This document shows positions 44,301-54,034 of a stretch of 64,000 nucleotides of DNA, one piece after another. A program made the translations under genes and the position numbers. The DNA is from an uncultured Muribaculaceae bacterium (GTDB lineage: Bacteria; Bacteroidota; Bacteroidia; Bacteroidales; Muribaculaceae). Within the stretch, counting starts at the first letter, position 1. Each line of letters begins with the position of its first letter. The notes under the pieces are model-generated. The model ran no database searches, was not told where the DNA came from, and saw only the letters and a program-made list of their open reading frames with translations. Location of the stretch: assembly GCA_910578395.1 (NCBI GenBank), contig CAJTPZ010000005.1, positions 62,001 through 126,000 on the forward strand, given 5' to 3'.

Positions 44301-47189
44301 ATGTCATTAACAAGTAAAACGTTAACCAAGTTGTGGGTATTGGCGGCGGTGATGTTGCCGGCCGGTCTCCCTGCAATGGCCTATACTGTAAAAGGCACCG
44401 TAGTGGACGGAAACGACAGTAGTGGTCTGCCCGACGCCACAGTGAGGCTGCTTCACGCCAAGGACAGCACTTTCTACAAGGGAGGGGCTGCTGACATGAA
44501 CGGTGCTTTTGCATTTCAGAATGTTGTAAACGGAAAATATATCGTCGAAGCTACTTATCTCGGTTATAATAAGTCATTTGTTGATATAACTGTGAAGGGT
44601 GCCAATGTAAAGGACCTGAAAGTGGCGATGAGCGAGAACTCGATCATGCTTGACGAGGCCTCGGTTGTGGCGGTGAAGACACCGGTGAAAGTGATGCAGG
44701 ATACAGTTGAGTACAATGCCGACAGCTACACGACACAACCTAATGCAGTGGTGGAGGACCTGCTGAAGCGTCTGCCCGGAGTGGAGGTAGGTAGCGACGG
44801 CGCTATCACAGCCAACGGCAAGACTGTGTCGAAAATACTTATCGACGGCAAGGAGTTTTTCAGCGATGACCCTAAGGTGGCATCGAAGAATCTGCCGGTC
44901 GACATGGTTGACAAACTTCAGGTGGTCGACCGCAAGAGCGAGCTTGCCCGTCTGACCGGTGTTGATGACGGAGATGACGAGACGGTGATCAATCTTACTG
45001 TGAAAAAGGGAATGCAGCAGGGTTATTTCGGTACAGTGCTTGCAGGATATGGCACCGATGACCGTTATACGGCCAATTTCAATCTCAACCGCTTCTGGAA
45101 CGGCAACCAGATCACTCTTCTCGGAAATGCCAACAACGTGAACGAGCTCGGATTTACCGACAGCAATGGAAACCGTTTCGCCCGTTTCGGAGGCAATCGC
45201 GGCATCAACAACTCTCAGGCTTTCGGCCTTAACTTCAATATAGGCAAGGAGGAAATAATAAGAGTGGGCGGTAACGTGATGTACAGCCACAGCAACCGAA
45301 ACACACACACGCGCCAGAATCGCGACTATCTGCTTGGCAAGGATTCATATTCATCCAGCTCACTTGACGATGCTACCGACAAAGGGCACAATCTGCGCGC
45401 TGATTTCCGTGTGGAGTGGAATCCTGATTCATTCAATAAAATCGACTTCCGTCCACGTTTTTCATATAACACCAATGACTCGTGGCGCGATAATTTCAGC
45501 CACACCGACGGTAAGAATGAGAATCTGACACGGTCGCTTTCGGATGGCACATCGTATGAGGCCGGCGGACGACTGATCTACACACACAATTTCAAGCAGA
45601 AACGAGGCCGCTCGTTCTCGGTGTTCGGCAACTACTCGATGAGCAATGTACATGAGAACTCGACCGACTACAGCTACTATAAGTATCTCTATGAGATGAC
45701 CGAGGAGGACGCTTCGGACTGGGAATCATATGATCAGTACACTAAAAACCACAACTGGAATAACTCGGTGGGTGGCCGCATGAGCTGGACCGAGCCTATC
45801 GGTGATGCCAAAAACGGTAATTTCCTGACACTGTCTTACAACGCTACTATGCGCTGGAACAATTCAGACAAGATCGTGACACAGCTCAATGCCGAATCGT
45901 TGAGCACTGACAACTACTGGGAATATCTGCTCAACAACACGCTTTACAAAGTGCCGCAGCCGATATGGGGCAACAACGAGGCTGTGCCGATGGATGATCT
46001 GTCGAGCCAGTACCGCTACAAATATTTCAATCAGGAGATACGTGCCGGTTACCGGAAAGTGTCGAAATCGGCCAACCTTGAGGTGGGCATGTCGCTCGTG
46101 CCGCAGATGTCGCGTGGAGAGGAACTCACCGGTTCAAAGGCTTCGATACCCGAAAAGTGGTACTGGAACTATGCGCCGTTCATGCGTTACCGTTATAAAT
46201 GGAGCGGAATGCGCTCACTGCAGGTGATGTACAACGGCCGTTCAAGCGCTCCTTCGATGCGTCAGTTGCAGCCGGTAGCCGACACTTCCAATCCGCTCAA
46301 CATTATTCAGGGTAATCCTAACCTGAGTCCGTCGTTTAACCACAGCATGAATGTGCGTTTCCAGGACTTCAATGCCGAGACACAGCGTTCGGTGATGGTA
46401 ATGGGTGACTTCTCGCTGTCGCAGAACTCGATAGTGTCGCGCACCGATTATGATAAGAATACCGGTGGACGCTACACAACCTATGAGAATGTGAACGGTG
46501 TGTGGAGCGGCCGATTGATGAATATGTTTTCGATGCCGCTGCGCAACAAAAACTGGCAGCTCAACAATCATATCTTCACCAATTTCAATCAGAACGTAGG
46601 ATTCCAGCAGTCGAGTAACATGGAGGACGGCAAGGCGTTGAAAAACACTTCGCGCTCGCTCATGTTCGCCGAAATGTTCTCTATTTCCTATCGTCCCGGC
46701 AATCTTGACTTGTCGCTGCGACCAAACTATCGTCTGCAGAAGACATGGAACACTATACCGACATCCAACTCCAATATGCTTGTGCATAACTATGGTGGTA
46801 TGTTTGACGGCACATGGTATACAAATTTCGGCCTGGTGCTGAGCACCGATGTCAACTACACGGCATCATCGGGATATTCGTCGGGTTACGATCAGAACTA
46901 CTGGATGTGGAACGCACAGGTTGCCTACCAGTTCCTCGCAGGCAAGTCGGCTACGGTTGCAGTCAAGGTCTATGACCTGTTGCAGCAGAACCAGAATGTT
47001 CAGCGAAGCGTGACCGCCAACTATATCGATGATACGGAGTACAATTCCCTGACGCGTTACTTCATGGTTACGTTTACCTATCGTTTCAACACGTTCGGAC
47101 AGGGCAACACTCCCGGAGGCCGAGGCAACCGCGGAGCCGGTCATGGCGGCCCTATGGGACCTCCTCCAGGTGGACGCCGTCCGTTCTGA
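44301..47189 (+). CDS. Outer-membrane beta-barrel protein, TonB-dependent receptor-like
   Basis: A 962-residue outer-membrane protein. A signal peptide (about residues 1-27, ending PAMA) is followed by a carboxypeptidase-regulatory-like domain, YTVKGTVVDGNDSSGLPDATVRLL. A plug-like region comes next (DEASVVAVKTPVKVMQDTVEYNADSY, LLKRLPGVEVGSDGAITANGKTVSKILIDGKEFF), then a long barrel. It belongs to the group without a SusD partner (outer-membrane beta-barrel family 3 type). The extreme C-terminus after the last strand is a Gly/Pro/Arg tail (GRGNRGAGHGGPMGPPPGG), unusual because barrels normally end in an aromatic residue; the final residue is nevertheless Phe. Ligand unknown. Confidence 0.85.
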   Translation: MSLTSKTLTKLWVLAAVMLPAGLPAMAYTVKGTVVDGNDSSGLPDATVRLLHAKDSTFYKGGAADMNGAFAFQNVVNGKYIVEATYLGYNKSFVDITVKGANVKDLKVAMSENSIMLDEASVVAVKTPVKVMQDTVEYNADSYTTQPNAVVEDLLKRLPGVEVGSDGAITANGKTVSKILIDGKEFFSDDPKVASKNLPVDMVDKLQVVDRKSELARLTGVDDGDDETVINLTVKKGMQQGYFGTVLAGYGTDDRYTANFNLNRFWNGNQITLLGNANNVNELGFTDSNGNRFARFGGNRGINNSQAFGLNFNIGKEEIIRVGGNVMYSHSNRNTHTRQNRDYLLGKDSYSSSSLDDATDKGHNLRADFRVEWNPDSFNKIDFRPRFSYNTNDSWRDNFSHTDGKNENLTRSLSDGTSYEAGGRLIYTHNFKQKRGRSFSVFGNYSMSNVHENSTDYSYYKYLYEMTEEDASDWESYDQYTKNHNWNNSVGGRMSWTEPIGDAKNGNFLTLSYNATMRWNNSDKIVTQLNAESLSTDNYWEYLLNNTLYKVPQPIWGNNEAVPMDDLSSQYRYKYFNQEIRAGYRKVSKSANLEVGMSLVPQMSRGEELTGSKASIPEKWYWNYAPFMRYRYKWSGMRSLQVMYNGRSSAPSMRQLQPVADTSNPLNIIQGNPNLSPSFNHSMNVRFQDFNAETQRSVMVMGDFSLSQNSIVSRTDYDKNTGGRYTTYENVNGVWSGRLMNMFSMPLRNKNWQLNNHIFTNFNQNVGFQQSSNMEDGKALKNTSRSLMFAEMFSISYRPGNLDLSLRPNYRLQKTWNTIPTSNSNMLVHNYGGMFDGTWYTNFGLVLSTDVNYTASSGYSSGYDQNYWMWNAQVAYQFLAGKSATVAVKVYDLLQQNQNVQRSVTANYIDDTEYNSLTRYFMVTFTYRFNTFGQGNTPGGRGNRGAGHGGPMGPPPGGRRPF

Positions 47190-47203
47190 TTCGGCAATGA
47201 AAC

Positions 47204-47242
47204 AATAAGCGCCCTTGGCAATGCCTGGGCGCTTATTTATTT
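47204..47242. terminator. Bidirectional terminator between convergent genes
   Basis: Stem AATAAGCGCCC / GGGCGCTTATT, with an inner GGC/GCC pairing, lies between the plus-strand barrel gene and the minus-strand phosphodiesterase gene. A T-rich stretch follows on the plus strand; on the minus strand the tail is shorter. Confidence 0.82.
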
Positions 47243-47263
47243 TCTGTTTTTCGGTGAAACGTA

Positions 47264-48919
47264 TTACCGGATAAAGAAATCGGTTATCACGCTTGCGTGA
47301 TCCGACGGCCATGCCACTCCGTGGTGGGAGAATGTCTCGGAAAAGTAAGGCTTCAGATCCGCGCCTTTGTAGTATATGAAATCGACACGGTTTGGTGTGA
47401 TGTTTTTCATTCCGTTGTATAACGGAGTCCAGGTGGAACCGGGGTATAGCTGTGAGTCGGGATACATCCGGCGGAAACTGTCGGTGAAGCCGAGTTCATC
47501 TACCATAACTTTCGACGGCCAGGAAATTTCGGGGTTGTCTATGCGGTTGCTTCCATAAACACGATATCCGAGAGTGTCGAGGTGAGAGCCTGAGTTATAG
47601 TCTCCTACAGCGATAACAGGAACTTTGTCGGCATTTGCCGCGTATTCCGACAGTATCGGAGCTATGCCGCGGATATCGGCTGAACGGATGGAATCGGTTT
47701 CCCAATGCCAATCGAGCCAGATATCGAAAAATGCAACTTCTTTTCCGGCTGGAAGATCGACGATTATTCCACCCGAGCGCTGTGGTTTGTAGAGCTTTAT
47801 TGTTGACTTTATGGGATAGCGGCTGAGTATGCTAAGATTGTCGCTTATAAGATAGTAATAATAACCGAGTGAGTCAGCCAGAATGGCACCTGAACCGTAG
47901 GTCTCTACAAGACCTATGAGATCAGCGTTGGCGTTTTTAAGCACCTGGGCTGTGCGGGTGAGACCTACGTGCTGGCCAAAGCGTGCTCCGCCGTGCCAGA
48001 TGTTCCATACCTGGGTTCTGAGTCGGTCAACGGGCAACTCGTCGAGTACCGCCGACATTGACGGGAAATATTGCGCATATTCGGCTGCTATCTCTTCGCT
48101 GCCTACGGCACGGTCCCATATCCTTACCTCGTCGATACGGCCGTTGAAAGCGTTGCGTTCGCCACGCGAGTAGTTGTGTCCGCGTTCGGTGTACTCCCCT
48201 GAACCGCCGATGAATGTAGGAAGCACACCTTCGGCCGAAGTAAGCTCAGGAATATTATAGACCGCAACATTTTGTCCGTCGAAATATAGCCACATCTCGC
48301 TGTTGTCGAGGTCGATGCTTGCGGCTATGTTGTGCCATCGTCCGTCGTTGATGCGCTGCCGTTCTACTGTCGGCGTGTAGGAATACCATGTGGCGCTGTC
48401 GCAGAGGTGCAGATACCATCCGCCGAGATCGGTAGTGCCAAGGATGAGGCCGGGTGTCTTGCTCTGGTCGTAGAATTCAGCCTCGTCGCAGATGTTACGG
48501 TACTCGCGATGCACTTCAAGACCGGGGCGATAGACTTTCTTGTTGGTCATTATCGGTGTGCCTTGCCTTGCGCCCGGTTTTGTCTGTATCCATATCGAGA
48601 AAGAGAATGACTGTGTATAGTCGGGCGTCTGTGACTTGTCGAGAATGACCGGTATGCGGTTTGCTACCTCATCGGTGAGATCAAGCGCGTTTCCTTGCAA
48701 TCCGCGACAAAATGATATGGTGTCAGCTGCACGGGCTATTCTGTCGGATGCCTGCATGCGGTCGACGTGGCCGAAATCGATTGCTGTACGGTCAAATGTC
48801 AGGTGGGTGATGCAATCACGTGGCTGGGGCTTGTCTTTGATCTGGATTGCGCCTGCGATTGCAGGTGTGAAAAAAATGGCGAGCGACAAAGCCCGCCATA
48901 ATGTGCTTTTAGTTTTCAT
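47264..48919 (-). CDS. Secreted LamG-domain plus endonuclease/exonuclease/phosphatase protein
   Basis: A 551-residue exported protein with an N-terminal signal peptide (ending about AGA). Residues about 35-285 form a LamG/concanavalin-like domain (SFSFSIWIQTKPG, GRWHNIAASIDLDNSEMWLYFDGQ, RNAFNGRIDEVRIWDRAV). Residues about 300-551 form an EEP-type phosphodiesterase domain: VWNIWHGG, GLVETYG (metal Glu), AVGDYNSGSH (GDxN motif), NRVDFIYY and the terminal SDHASV (catalytic Asp-His). The segment where relatives have an x-x-His-Leu motif reads FFDIWLDW, so one usual His may be replaced. Likely hydrolyses phosphodiesters of nucleic acid, lipid or glycan in the periplasm or outside. Two small genes follow it on the same strand. 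Confidence 0.85.
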   Translation of the reverse strand: MKTKSTLWRALSLAIFFTPAIAGAIQIKDKPQPRDCITHLTFDRTAIDFGHVDRMQASDRIARAADTISFCRGLQGNALDLTDEVANRIPVILDKSQTPDYTQSFSFSIWIQTKPGARQGTPIMTNKKVYRPGLEVHREYRNICDEAEFYDQSKTPGLILGTTDLGGWYLHLCDSATWYSYTPTVERQRINDGRWHNIAASIDLDNSEMWLYFDGQNVAVYNIPELTSAEGVLPTFIGGSGEYTERGHNYSRGERNAFNGRIDEVRIWDRAVGSEEIAAEYAQYFPSMSAVLDELPVDRLRTQVWNIWHGGARFGQHVGLTRTAQVLKNANADLIGLVETYGSGAILADSLGYYYYLISDNLSILSRYPIKSTIKLYKPQRSGGIIVDLPAGKEVAFFDIWLDWHWETDSIRSADIRGIAPILSEYAANADKVPVIAVGDYNSGSHLDTLGYRVYGSNRIDNPEISWPSKVMVDELGFTDSFRRMYPDSQLYPGSTWTPLYNGMKNITPNRVDFIYYKGADLKPYFSETFSHHGVAWPSDHASVITDFFIR

Positions 48920-48955
48920 GGTGATTGGTTTTATTGATCAGGTAGTTTTTGAAAG

Positions 48956-49375
48956 TCAGCGCAGACGGTCGTAGGATCTCAGCAGTTTCTCGTCGGCGAG
49001 AATGCGTCGGTAAGCCATGTGCGTCAGTATAAGTGCCAGCGGTAGGAAACAGGCGCTGAATCCAAATGTGATTTTTGGTTCAGTGCCGTGTAACGGCCCG
49101 ATTGCAAACAGGCCGGTCGCGGCAGAGATGACGATAAGTATTATTGCAGTAATTGCCATGCGCCGCTGCAGGCGTGTGTTACGATACATGAATATCGTCA
49201 CGAGCAGAAACAAAGCAATGATGATATTACCTATAAAGTTGCCAGGGAAATCGATTGGAAAAACGGTGATGATGTCGGGGCTGTCGTAGAGTGTCGCGGC
49301 CGGAAGAAAGCTGTAGGCGCCCATGAATACGGCTGCGAGAAGCAGAAAAACAGATTGCCAGCGTTGTATGACCAT
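48956..49375 (-). CDS. DUF4293-like integral membrane protein
   Basis: A 139-residue protein with four hydrophobic segments (about residues 8-28, 48-66, 72-92 and 104-122) and the N-terminus MVIQRWQSVFLLLAAVFMG, which matches the start of DUF4293 proteins, a Bacteroidetes family of unknown function. The basic end ADEKLLRSYDRLR lies in the cytoplasm by the positive-inside rule. It lies between the phosphodiesterase and TPR genes on the minus strand, with 36-44 base gaps. No role can be given. Confidence 0.7.
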   Translation of the reverse strand: MVIQRWQSVFLLLAAVFMGAYSFLPAATLYDSPDIITVFPIDFPGNFIGNIIIALFLLVTIFMYRNTRLQRRMAITAIILIVISAATGLFAIGPLHGTEPKITFGFSACFLPLALILTHMAYRRILADEKLLRSYDRLR

Positions 49376-49419
49376 GTTGAGGTTGATTTTTAAATGATGT
49401 GTACTGATATATGTAATTT

Positions 49420-51615
49420 TTAGTTCAAGTCGTATAGGATATGGTCGAGAAGCAGCGGTATGACATGGCTGTCGGCACCCGCCTTTGTGAGATAAGGCAC
49501 ATCGGTTTCGACGGTTTCGACAAGCTGATTCGGAGTCATGTCGCCGAGAGTCATTGCGAGCTTATAGGCATTTGCCGCGTCAAAATAGTTGTGCTCTATG
49601 AGGTATATGTGCCCCATGTTGATGTAGTCGGCCGGTGACGGTGAAGCCTGAATGACTTTCTGATACTGCCGGCGTGAGTTTTCGAGATCGCCATTGAGCA
49701 GCAGCGCCCATGCGAGCCTTCGGAGTGCAGGCATTGAGTCAGGTTTGAGATATGCCGCTTTGTAGAGTGTTTTCACAGCATCGGCATAGCGGTTAAGTTC
49801 GGTAAGGCATTCGCCTATGGCCAGCGTGGTGGAGGGTTTGTCGGGATCCTTGCCGTCTATGCGTATGTAATAGTCGAGAGCTTGCTGCCACAGGCCTGTG
49901 GCTCGTGAGCAGGATGCTATGCGGCGTAGGGTCCACATGCTTGTGGAGTCGAGCAGTTCGGCACGAAGATAATAGTCGAGCGCACTGTTTAGATCTCCGA
50001 GATTCTGGTAGCAAAATCCGATTTTCTGATAGAAAGCCGCATCGGGAAGAGCTACTGTATCCAGTTCGTTGAAGAGACGCAATGCGTCGCTCCACATCTG
50101 ATGTGTGAAATGAAATTCGGCAAGATCGCTGATCGTTTCAGTCGAGCGTAGGCACGGGGCAATCGCAGGGATGTCGAATGCCGAAGGCATCGAGGCAAAC
50201 GGATCGTTGAATTCGCCCTTGCGCCTATAGAGTTTGAAAAAGCGGTACAGATTGCGCACGTAGCGGTTGACTACGGCTTTTGTGTCGTTTTCGTCCCTGT
50301 TTATTATGTCGGCGGTAATTGCATCAATGTCGGCTTTCTGTGCCTCAAGCTGTGAGGCTATCATGTCGCGTTGAGCCGAAGGCATCATAGTCAGCGAGAA
50401 TGCCATGGAGTATTTGTCGCTGTCGCATAGCATTGGTGAGGCTGCTATCATGCGTGCGATAGGTGATGAATGATCGGCAGCGGCTACAACCGATGAGTGC
50501 GACGTGTCGAACGGAAGAAACCAGTTGGCAACATCATTAAAGAAAGGGAACGACTTTAGGTGGATGAATGTGCTCATCATCACATCGGCGCCTTCCTGTT
50601 GCATTTCAGATAATTCCCGGAAAGTGTCAGACAGTCCGCTTTTGTCGAGCATATCCATCCATTCCGGTGATTGTTCGGGGTCAGTAAGATCCGAGAAGTC
50701 GTTATCGGTGAACCGTTGTTGGAATTTTGGCCGCATACTCATGATTGTTGGCATGACTTCATCGCGCATCTTTTGGTTGATGCGCTCGGTGTCGCGTGTG
50801 CGGGCAAGTTCGGTTATGACTATGCGTAGGTCGTTTTCGAAGGACGCTCTGTCGGTTGATGCCATCGAATGTGTAAGTGCGCGGACCGATGGTGACGCAG
50901 TGCGTGAAGGTTGCCGTAACATAGCGGTTATGGCAGCCGTAAGTGCGACCGGACGCAGATTGATATCCTTTGATTCGCTGTAGAATTCAAGAAGCAGCCT
51001 GATTCTTGCCGTTTCAAAGAATTCAAGTGACCCGAGCATCACCGATGAGATAAGCAGGATCTTGAAGCCTGTAGGAAGCAGAGGCGAGCGCAGAGCGTCG
51101 GAAATAGCCGTCGAGTCGGCCCGTGAAAGGGGAAATGTAGTCCAGATGCGGTTGAATATGCGCCGCTCCAGAAGTTCCAATGTTTCTTTGGCGGTTTTCG
51201 ATGTGCTGTTGCCCAAAATGTCGCCGAATACATTTGACGAAGCCTGCTCTGTGTAATTGCCTATTAGTGACGTGATACTGTCGGGTTGCAGCTTCTCATA
51301 GCGTAGAGTGCTGTAGTAGAGGTTCGGTGAATTGTCGTCGAGCCGGGCTCGTCTGGTGCATTGGTCCACGACCGATATGATTCCGTCGGTGATCCCGTCG
51401 AGAGTTTCGGCACGCGACGGGTCATCGGTGTCGGCCATTGCATATTGCAGCAGATAGCGGTATGTGCGTTCCAGATCGTTGGCTTTTTCGGTCAGGTCCC
51501 ATTGCATAGCGGCTTCTGTGAGAGCGTGAAGGTTGGAGAACGCTTCCTGAAGGTGGCCTTTAGCAGCGAGGGAGTTTATTTTTTCAGCGAGAGCTGTTGT
51601 TTTTGTCAGTTTCAT
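49420..51615 (-). CDS. Tetratricopeptide-repeat protein, function unknown
   Basis: A 731-residue protein without a signal peptide. The first 450 residues are mainly helical with no recognised domain. The last 250 contain TPR-type repeats: SDALRLFNELDTVALPDAAFYQKIGFCYQNLGDLNSALDYYLRAELLD, WQQALDYYIRIDGKDPDKPSTTLAIGECLTELNRYADAVKTLYKAAYLKPD and more. The start at 51615 (MKLTKTTALAEKI) is chosen over an in-frame start 96 bases upstream, because that region contains the promoter. It is divergent to the response regulator gene. Probably a scaffold protein; partner unknown. Confidence 0.8.
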   Translation of the reverse strand: MKLTKTTALAEKINSLAAKGHLQEAFSNLHALTEAAMQWDLTEKANDLERTYRYLLQYAMADTDDPSRAETLDGITDGIISVVDQCTRRARLDDNSPNLYYSTLRYEKLQPDSITSLIGNYTEQASSNVFGDILGNSTSKTAKETLELLERRIFNRIWTTFPLSRADSTAISDALRSPLLPTGFKILLISSVMLGSLEFFETARIRLLLEFYSESKDINLRPVALTAAITAMLRQPSRTASPSVRALTHSMASTDRASFENDLRIVITELARTRDTERINQKMRDEVMPTIMSMRPKFQQRFTDNDFSDLTDPEQSPEWMDMLDKSGLSDTFRELSEMQQEGADVMMSTFIHLKSFPFFNDVANWFLPFDTSHSSVVAAADHSSPIARMIAASPMLCDSDKYSMAFSLTMMPSAQRDMIASQLEAQKADIDAITADIINRDENDTKAVVNRYVRNLYRFFKLYRRKGEFNDPFASMPSAFDIPAIAPCLRSTETISDLAEFHFTHQMWSDALRLFNELDTVALPDAAFYQKIGFCYQNLGDLNSALDYYLRAELLDSTSMWTLRRIASCSRATGLWQQALDYYIRIDGKDPDKPSTTLAIGECLTELNRYADAVKTLYKAAYLKPDSMPALRRLAWALLLNGDLENSRRQYQKVIQASPSPADYINMGHIYLIEHNYFDAANAYKLAMTLGDMTPNQLVETVETDVPYLTKAGADSHVIPLLLDHILYDLN

Positions 51616-51657
51616 TAAAATCGGTAATGTTGGGGTGGGAGAGTGTGTATGGCAATG

Positions 51658-51665
51658 CAAATATA
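51658..51665 (-). promoter_or_regulatory. -7 box for the TPR gene
   Basis: TATATTTG on the minus strand is an exact -7 box, 42 bases before the start codon. The expected -33 position does not read TTTG. In the 225-base divergent gap to the response regulator, an inverted repeat GTTAA...TTAAC also occurs near 51740. Confidence 0.5.
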
Positions 51666-51840
51666 ACAAACTTGTGCATGGGTCTACTTTGTATCGTGAG
51701 CCAAAAAACATGCTGTTACCGTATACAAGATGAGTGTTAACAAGTTTTAACGCAATAAAAATGCTTCTAATGCATATCTTTACAAGGAAAAGTATGAACT
51801 TGTAACCAAAACCTAAACAGAGTCAAATATCATATAGTAT

Positions 51841-52638
51841 ATGAGGACAAAGATATTGGTAATCGACGACGAAGAGTCAATCTGTGAAATTCTTAAGTTT
51901 AATCTCGAGAAAGAGGGATATGAGGCTGACTGCGCTTATAGTGCCGAAGAGGCATTAGAGATGGATCTCGTGCCATATCAGTTGTTTATAGTCGATATCA
52001 TGATGGACAGGCTGAGTGGTTTTGATTTCGCGAAGAAATTGAAAAACAACCCGGCCCTGGAGTATAAGCCGATTATTTTCTGCTCGGCCCTCAATGGCGA
52101 AGATGAGACTGTGATGGGCCTTAATATCGGTGCCGACGACTACATAACAAAGCCATTTGTGATCAGCGAGGTCATAGCACGTGTCAAAGCTGTGCTCAGA
52201 CGTACAGGGGTGAGTCAGCCGGGTTATGATACCACCCGCTATGTCAGCAGCAATATGACACGCATTGTCACGCCTCCGGTCCAGCCTCAGTATCATCAGC
52301 CGGCAGTGGCGCCACAGCACAATGCCAATGAACATCACGAACCTGATATCGTGTTCAAAGGGCTGCGCCTGAACCGCAACACAAAGTCATGCACTATCGA
52401 TGGAGAACTTGTGCGTCTTACAAAGAAAGAGCTGGATATCGTTACCTTTTTCCTGACTCACCGTAACCGCATCTATTCACGTGAAGAGCTGATCGCCAAT
52501 ATATGGGGAACCGATGTTGTCGTGACTGACCGTGCTATTGACACCAATATGGCGCGTCTGCGTAAGAAACTTGGCGATTACGGGGCTCATATCGTCACCC
52601 GGCTTGGTTTTGGTTATGGGTTCCAGGAAGAAATTTAG
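51841..52638 (+). CDS. OmpR-family response regulator
   Basis: A 265-residue two-component regulator. The receiver domain (about 1-120) has the acidic pocket IDDEES and phospho-acceptor Asp52 (LFIVDIMMD), Ser/Thr at FCSALNGEDE and Lys in ITKPFV. A linker of about 40 residues, rich in Gln, Pro and His, precedes a winged-helix DNA-binding domain (LRLNRNTKSCTIDGELVRLTKKELDIVTFFLTHRNRIYSREELIANIW). Its last 23 bases overlap the start of the kinase gene, so the pair is translated together. Confidence 0.95.
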   Translation: MRTKILVIDDEESICEILKFNLEKEGYEADCAYSAEEALEMDLVPYQLFIVDIMMDRLSGFDFAKKLKNNPALEYKPIIFCSALNGEDETVMGLNIGADDYITKPFVISEVIARVKAVLRRTGVSQPGYDTTRYVSSNMTRIVTPPVQPQYHQPAVAPQHNANEHHEPDIVFKGLRLNRNTKSCTIDGELVRLTKKELDIVTFFLTHRNRIYSREELIANIWGTDVVVTDRAIDTNMARLRKKLGDYGAHIVTRLGFGYGFQEEI

Positions 52639-54034
52639 ACTGAACTACAGGCTTCGTATATTTGTTCCGACGGCGTTGCTGATATGGGCCACCATCACCG
52701 TGATGGCCATATATTCCTACAAACGCGAAAAGAATTATATACGTGAGACTGTCCATAGCGATCTGGTGCTTATCGCCGACCGCTTCATATACATGTATGA
52801 GCAAAATCTGGATTTCGACACGTTTATTGAATTTATCGAGCAATATTACGGAGGGTCGGATCTTGATGGCATACGTGTGACAATAATCAATCCGGTCACA
52901 GGTGAGATTATACGTAATCTCGGCGAGCCGTTGAGTGCCGATGGAGATCTTGCCAGAAGAGATGATTTTGTTTCATATCATGAGAAATTTTCTCCCGGTC
53001 ATGAAATGAAGGTGATGGTAGCACTGCCTTACAACGTCTCTGTCGGCAGGTTTGTGAAAGAAAGTTCAGGCTATTGGTTTTTCCTGTTGCTTCTGGCTAC
53101 GGGAGCTACACTGGTGGTTTACTTTGCCGCTTATCATCAGGCCCGCAATATCATGCTTCTGCGTGATTTTGCCGATAAGGCTGCGAGTGACGATGACACA
53201 TTTGAAGATACGGGCCGTTTTCCCAATGATGAGCTTGGTGATATTTCCCGCCAGATCATTGATATTTATAAGGCACGTCGTGAGGCGATGGCCGCACATG
53301 ACAGGGAACACAGGATAGCTTTGCGGGCAACTGAAGAAAAGATAAGAGTCAAACGCCAGCTGGCCAATAATATCGGGCACGAATTGAAGACTCCGGTCGG
53401 AATTGTCCGCGGTTATGTCGACACGTTGGTCGATAACCCTGAGATGGATGTTGAATCACGTCAGCATTTTCTGAGCAAGACCCAGCAGCATGTCGAACGA
53501 CTGTGCACAATGCTCGACGACCTGTCTACACTGACCCGTCTTGACGAGGCCGGCGGCATGATAACTCCGCGTGAGGTAGATATGAACATTCTTCTTGCTG
53601 ATCTTACCGATGAAATTGATGACAGTGGCATCGGCGGTGACATGACGTTTATCTACGATGTTCCGGCTCATTGCATCGTGTGTGGCAGCGAGACACTGAT
53701 AAGCGCGGCTTTGATGAATCTTGTAAAAAATGCCGTGGCTTATTCAAAAGGTACGGAGATGGGTGTTATTTTCACCGGCAAGACTTCGTCACATTACTCA
53801 TTTGTATTTTATGATAATGGTCAGGGTGTAGGCGCGGAGCATCTGCCTCGCCTTTTTGACCGTTTTTACCGCATTGACAGCGGTCGCTCACGCAAAACCG
53901 GCGGCACCGGTCTTGGACTCCCTATTGTAAAGTCTACATTTATCAACATGGGAGGAACGATCAATGTGCGAAACCGTGAAGAAGGCGGGCTTGAGTTTAA
54001 TTTCACAATCCCGGTATGGAATCCAAAGAAATAA
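52616..54034 (+). CDS. Sensor histidine kinase
   Basis: A 472-residue membrane-bound kinase, partner of the upstream regulator. Two membrane helices (IFVPTALLIWATITVMAIYSY and GYWFFLLLLATGATLVVYFAAY) flank a periplasmic sensor of about 120 residues. The H-box NNIGHELKTPVG places the phospho-acceptor at His255, followed by N-box LVKNAVAYSKG, DNGQGVG and GGTGLGLPI. The start is set at 52616 (MGSRKKFRLN), inside the end of the regulator gene; a start at 52532 would place 28 more residues within that gene's coding sequence. It overlaps murI by 19 bases. The signal is unknown. Confidence 0.94.
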   Translation: MGSRKKFRLNYRLRIFVPTALLIWATITVMAIYSYKREKNYIRETVHSDLVLIADRFIYMYEQNLDFDTFIEFIEQYYGGSDLDGIRVTIINPVTGEIIRNLGEPLSADGDLARRDDFVSYHEKFSPGHEMKVMVALPYNVSVGRFVKESSGYWFFLLLLATGATLVVYFAAYHQARNIMLLRDFADKAASDDDTFEDTGRFPNDELGDISRQIIDIYKARREAMAAHDREHRIALRATEEKIRVKRQLANNIGHELKTPVGIVRGYVDTLVDNPEMDVESRQHFLSKTQQHVERLCTMLDDLSTLTRLDEAGGMITPREVDMNILLADLTDEIDDSGIGGDMTFIYDVPAHCIVCGSETLISAALMNLVKNAVAYSKGTEMGVIFTGKTSSHYSFVFYDNGQGVGAEHLPRLFDRFYRIDSGRSRKTGGTGLGLPIVKSTFINMGGTINVRNREEGGLEFNFTIPVWNPKK

